Source: Taudactylus pleione (taxonomy: Eukaryota > Chordata > Amphibia > Anura > Myobatrachidae). Taken from it: a stretch of 64,000 bases of DNA. Below are positions 54,701 to 60,700 of this stretch, in pieces. How positions within the stretch are numbered: position 1 is the stretch's first letter; every line of letters starts with the position of its first letter. A program made the position numbers and the translations under genes. Under the pieces are notes generated by a model. That model saw only the letters and a program-made list of their open reading frames with translations, searched no databases and was not told the DNA's origin. The DNA lies in contig JAUIMM010000548.1 in the NCBI GenBank assembly GCA_031769625.1, positions 1 to 64,000 on the forward strand. The letters are read 5' to 3'.

Positions 54701-57700
54701 GTTATGGCTGACCCTACTGACTGCGCAAGTGTACCAGCTGACCTTACTGACTACACCAGTGTACTGGGTGACCTTACTGGCTGTGCTGGTGTAATGGCTG
54801 ACATTACTGACTGCGCAAGTGCACCAGCTGTCCTTACTGACTACACCAGTGTACTGGGTGACCTTACTGGCTGTGCTGGTGTAATGGCTGACCTTACTGA
54901 CTGCGCAAGTGCACCAGCTGATCTTACTGACTACCCCAATGTACTGGCTGACCTTACTGACTACCCCAATGTACTGGCTGACCTTACTGACTACACCAAT
55001 GTACTGGCTGACCTTACTGACTACCCCAATGTACTGGCTGACCTTACTGATTACCCCAATGTACTGGCTGACCTTACTGGCTGTGCAAGTGTAACAGCTG
55101 ACCTTACTGACTACACCAGTGTACTGGGTGACCTTACTGGCTGTGCTGGTGTAATGGCTGACCTTACTGACTGCGCAAGTGCACCAGCTGACCTTACTGA
55201 CTACACCAGTGTACTGGGTGACCTTACTGGCTGTGCTGGTGTAATGGCTGTCCTTACTGACTGTGCAAGTGTACCAGCTGACCGTACTGACTACACCAGT
55301 GTACTGGGTGACCTTATTGACTACCCCAATGTACTGGCTGACCTTACTGACTGCGCAAGTGTACCAGCTGATCTTACTGACTACACCAGTGTACTGGGTT
55401 ACCTTACTGGCTGTGGTGGTGTAATGGCTGACCTTACTGACTGTGCAAGTGCACCAGCTGATCTTACTGACTACACCAATGTACTGGCTGACCTTACTGA
55501 CTGCGCAAGTGTACCAGCTGACCTTACTGACTAGACTAGTGTACTGGGTGACCTTACTGACTAGACCAGTGTACTGGGTTACCTTACTGGCTGTGCTGGT
55601 GTAACAGCTGACCTTACTGACTGCGCAAGTGTACCAGCTGACCTTATTGACTACACCAATGTACTGGCTGACCTTACTGACTGCGCAAGTGTACCAGCTG
55701 ACCTTACTGACTAGATCAGTGTACTGGGTTACCTTACTGGCTTTGCTGGTGTAACAGCTGACCTTACTGACTGCGCAAGTGTACCAGCTGACCTTACTGA
55801 CTACACCAGTGTACTGGGTGACCTTACTGGCTGTGCTGGTGTAATGGCTGACCTTACTGACTGCGCAAGTGCACCAGCTGACCTTACTGACTACACCAGT
55901 GTACTGGGTGACCTTACTGACTGTGCTGGTGTAATGGCTGACCTTACTGACTACCCCAATGTACTGGCTGACCTTACTGACTGCGCAAGTGTACCAGCTG
56001 ACCTTACTGACTAGACCAGTGTACTGGGTGACCTTACTGGCTGTGCTGGTGTAACAGCTGACCTTACTGACTGCGCAAGTGTACCAGCAGTCCGTACTGA
56101 CTACACCAGTGTACTGGGTGACCTTACTGGCTGTACTGGTGTAATGGCTGTCCTTACTGACTGCGCAAGTGCACCAGCTGATCTTACTGACTACATCAGT
56201 GTACTGGGTGACCTTACTGACTGTGCTGGTGTACCAGCTGACCTTACTGACTACACCAGTGTACTGGGTGACCTTACTGACTACACCAGTGTACTGGGTG
56301 ACCTTACTGGCTGTACTGGTGTAATGGCTGACCTTACTTACTGCACAAGTGTACCAGCTGACCTCACTGTACACCAGTGTACTGAGTGACCTTACTGGCT
56401 GTGCTGGTGTAATGGCTGACCTTACTGACTGCACAAGTGCACCAGCTGATCTTACTGACTACATCAGTGTACTGGGTGACCTTACTGACTACCCCAATGT
56501 ACTGGGTGACCTTACTGACTGTGCTGGTGTACCAGCTGACCTTACTGACTACACCAGTGTACTGGGTGACCTTACTGACTGTGCTGGTGTAAAGGCTGAC
56601 CTTACTGGCTGCGTCGGTGTACTGGCTGACCTTACTGGCTGTGTCGGTGTACTGGCTGACCTTACTGGCTGTGTCGGTGTACTGGCTGACCTTACTGACT
56701 ATGTCAGTATACCGGATAGCCTTACTCACTGTGCCGGTGTACCGAATTACCACACTGGCTGTGCTGGTGTAACGGCTGACATTATTGGATAAGGGCTAAG
56801 TTTAGTTATTATTTTGACATGAAAGGTGGAGTAAGTAGCCCCTGTATATAGGATGAGCCTCCACCGATCAGTGGCCAGTGGAGACCGGGTGTTTTCGGGG
56901 GCGGACGAGCTGTTCAGCACTTAGGGTCAGATTGATGAAATCAAGAAAGAGCAAAACAAAACGACAACACAAAGATCTCACCTCGAACCTTCAGCATAGA
57001 GAAGGCGGTGACCCTGCCCTGACGATTGGCCGCGGTGCACACGTATGTGCCGGCATCCTCTGGCTTCACAGACTGTAGGGTCAGAACATTGTTCTCGATT
57101 CGAGCGTCACTGGGGAGATCTCCTTCCAGCTGGAAGCATTGTTACCAATGTTATGGTCAGATTGTATACCAGCACAACACGAATACCCTACACGTTTATA
57201 TACATGTACACGTGTATATACATCACGTACACAGCTAGAGCTCCACAAACTTATCACAAACCCTGCAGCAAATGAACAGAAGGTATCCTGGTGAGATTAC
57301 AGTATAATCATAGAGACATGAGCTATAATCCTCTTGTTCCGGATCATTTGTAAATTCACATTGAGTTTATCGTGGATTTTGAAGTGTATGAATACAGCCG
57401 GATGATGATCAATTCTCTCCGCTGTGGGTGGGGCAGCAATGGGGCCGAATTCCACCAGAGAAACGGGAAACGTCATATACAATTCTAGGCCAATATTTTT
57501 TGGAAGAGTTTTAACAAATCTCTTTATCTCTGTAATGTTTGTTATTATATATGCATATAACATATGCTTATACAGGGGCTATGGGAATGTACTGTACATG
57601 GGGACACAGTGTATAGTGGCCAGAATAGGACTATTATACCTTCGTCCACGTTATTTCGGGTACGGGAAATCCAGACGCCAGACATGGGAATACAGCCGTT

Positions 57701-60700
57701 GACCCTCTTGTTATTTCCTTCATCTCTGGATGAGCAGCGATCTGCGGCACGGCTGCGGATATGCGATATTGATTTGTTAGAGAATAAAGCAGACCAATAC
57801 CTGCACGATACCACGTAACATGCGCTCTACCTACACTGCACGTGGAGGATGACGTGAGACTGCACCTCCCCCACGTCATTGGTGGCGGTACAGCGATACT
57901 GCCCGGCATCCGACTGCTTGACCTGCTCAATCTTCAGCATCCCCCCACTTATAATGACATCAGCCGGCATCCGGCTTCCAACCTTGCTCCAGGTCACCTT
58001 GGCGCTGGGGTCTCCGATTGCCAGGCATTCAAACTCCACAGAGTTCCCTGCAAGAACGGTCTGCACGGAGGTCCGGATGTTAATCCTCACTTTGGGCATC
58101 ACTGAGGGGTAAAATAAAATTTCTGGTGACATATTGACCTGAACTAAGCCGTGGTTTAGGTCAACAGACACTATCAACATGACGTTATTGCAGAATATGT
58201 ATGAAACACCCCTTAAATAAAATTTCATGGAGGAAACTCCAAAGTGGCTTTGAATATTTGAGAGTCAAAGTTATACAAGAGCAAATAACAAGGGGTGACA
58301 GAAAGTGACATAGCATGAGCTGAACCAAAGAAACATGAAAGCGTTGCCTAATCTTGGCATGACGTGCACACCCACCTTGGACAACCAGCTTTCCGCTATC
58401 TTGAGCTTGGCCAAAGCGGCTGACAGTCCGACATGTGTAGACTCCTTCGTTCCCGAGCTCCAAATCTGGAATCCTGCAGTAGACAGGTCAGGGGTGTACG
58501 CAGGTTATATGCACAACTCCTGTATTGTGCAGTGATCAGCCTCACTCACATACCAGGCACCTGGATGTTGGTTACCAGCCCAACTTTCCAGATGATCGGA
58601 CATTATTCACACTCCTGAAAGGGAACGTTTGGGACTACCTTCTTTTCTAAATCGGAAGGGAGGGGGGACTTGAGTATTTCCCAAACTTCCTGACTCTTTA
58701 CACCAATGTACCCCGTGTCCCTCAATTGGATGTTAGAGGAAGAAAGCGCAGGGATGATCAGTGCAGAACAGCAGGTGCCCATTGTCCCCACTACATGGAA
58801 CAGGTATTGGGGAGGGGAGGATACTAGTTTTTTTTTTTGTGTGTTTTTTTATATTACATTATTCTGTCCCCAAAAACCAGACATGAAAAACTACTGGAAG
58901 CGAGAAATGAAAAAACAGTCACTACTCCTTACAGCTGCAGGATATCAGTAAGGTCTGAGAGAAACGCGTTGGTAGAGTATATCAGTATTGTCTGAGAGAA
59001 ACACGTTGGTGGAGTATATCAGTATTGTCTGAGAGAAACGTTTTGGTGGAGTATATTGTCTGAGAGAAACGCGTTGGGGTATATCAGTATTGTCTGAGAG
59101 ACACATGGTGGAGTATATCAGTATTGTCTGAGAGAAACATGGTGGAGTATATCAGTATTGTCTGAGAGAAACATAGTGGAGTATATCAGTATTGTCTGAG
59201 AGAAACGCGTTGGAGGGAGTATATCAGCATTGTCTGAGAGAAACGCGTCGGTGGAGTATATCAGTATTGTCTGAGAGAAACGCGTTAGACCATGGCCATT
59301 AATGAAAGGTGGTGCAGAGGTTTCATGTTCATGCTGGTAGCTCACGTTCATATTTACTCTATGCACTTGCGCACATGTATGCAACAGGTGATTTTCCCCT
59401 TACAGGAGCAGGAGGAGTGAGGTTACCATAAAGCTTAGCTCACACACAGGATCATGAATAAATAAAACCCCGCCCCGTCTCACCGAAGTACAGCCCCTTC
59501 TACATTGTGATTGGCTGGGAGATTGCCGCCTTCTTTCACCCACTGAATTCTGGCCTTAGGATCGCCGATCACAGTGCAGGTAAACTGCGCCGTTCCGCTC
59601 ACCGCCTTCGTGTCTATCTGGGGCGAAACGCGAACTGAAAACGGAGCTGTAGAGAAGACAAAATGAACACTTAGATGTAGTATATAATGATCCATCCTAT
59701 CAATATGCCAGGTCACCTCGTCTGGTGATAACCTACAGTATGTACTGCCAGAGATCACCAAATACACGTAAAATAAAACTGGATTTCTCCCAATTCATAA
59801 GGAATCCTCAGACATATCCTTGCAAGGGCTCCATGTCTGACCACCATAAATCCCAGGTCACACATAGTAGCTACCTGAAGACTTTAGATATTGAGTACTG
59901 ACATAGTCATCTCATGGCGTAGACCAGCCAGTGATATTTGAGCTACAGAAACTCACCTAAAACACTAATTTGGGCGAGGGCCGCGCTTTCACCCACGTTG
60001 TTTTTGGCCACACAGCGATAGGAGCCGGCATGTTCGGTGGTTGCCTGATTGATTTGTAAGGCGCCATCGATGACTGCAGCGTCACTCTGGAGAGATCCGT
60101 TGACTTTGGTCCACTGGAATGTGAGTGGAGGAGATCCATGGGCCAAGCACTGTAAGTGAATGCGTTCTCCGACGCTCACTGAGACCTCGTCCGGCAGTAT
60201 AGTGGCATAGGGGGGGTCTGGACATGATTGGGAAACAACGGTAATCATTATTCTCAATGCAGATAAATAAAATTGTAGCCTTGTCTATAATTGAAAATAA
60301 AAAAAATGTAAGCAATTCCAAATCGGACGTATAGTTTATAGGGTAGCTACACCAGATTCGTAGGAATTTTGTCTCTTTGTTCTGGGTTGCTCAAAAACTA
60401 CTGAACCAACTTTGAGAAAAGTTTTGTTATACCAGCGCCAGTCCACATGCAGAGTGTCTTTTTCTTGTACTTTGACAAAACCTCCATTATTCTATCTGGT
60501 ATATATCAGGGAATAGGAGATATATATATATATATATCAGTTCACCTGTACCCGAGTGGGTTAAGTAGTAAACAAAAAACCTAATTGTGAGCAGGACCAC
60601 GTGGCCCCGGGGCGAGTGGCGGGGGACAGCACGACCGGCAACAATCAGTATGCACAGGACCTTGTGACCATGGGGCAAGGGGCACAGATGCTGCCAATCT

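Noticed and set aside
51968..55534. 538- and 466-codon plus-strand frames of ADLTDCASVP-type repeats
   Set aside because: The 30-bp intronic minisatellite read antisense to HSPG2. Neighbouring repeats acquire TAG in the same frame, for example ACTAGACTAG near 53580.
52144..56790. Mucin-like HSPG2 exon
   Set aside because: Kept only as a question in the findings: the adjoining exons join in phase and match perlecan without it, and no bounded acceptor-donor pair stands out.
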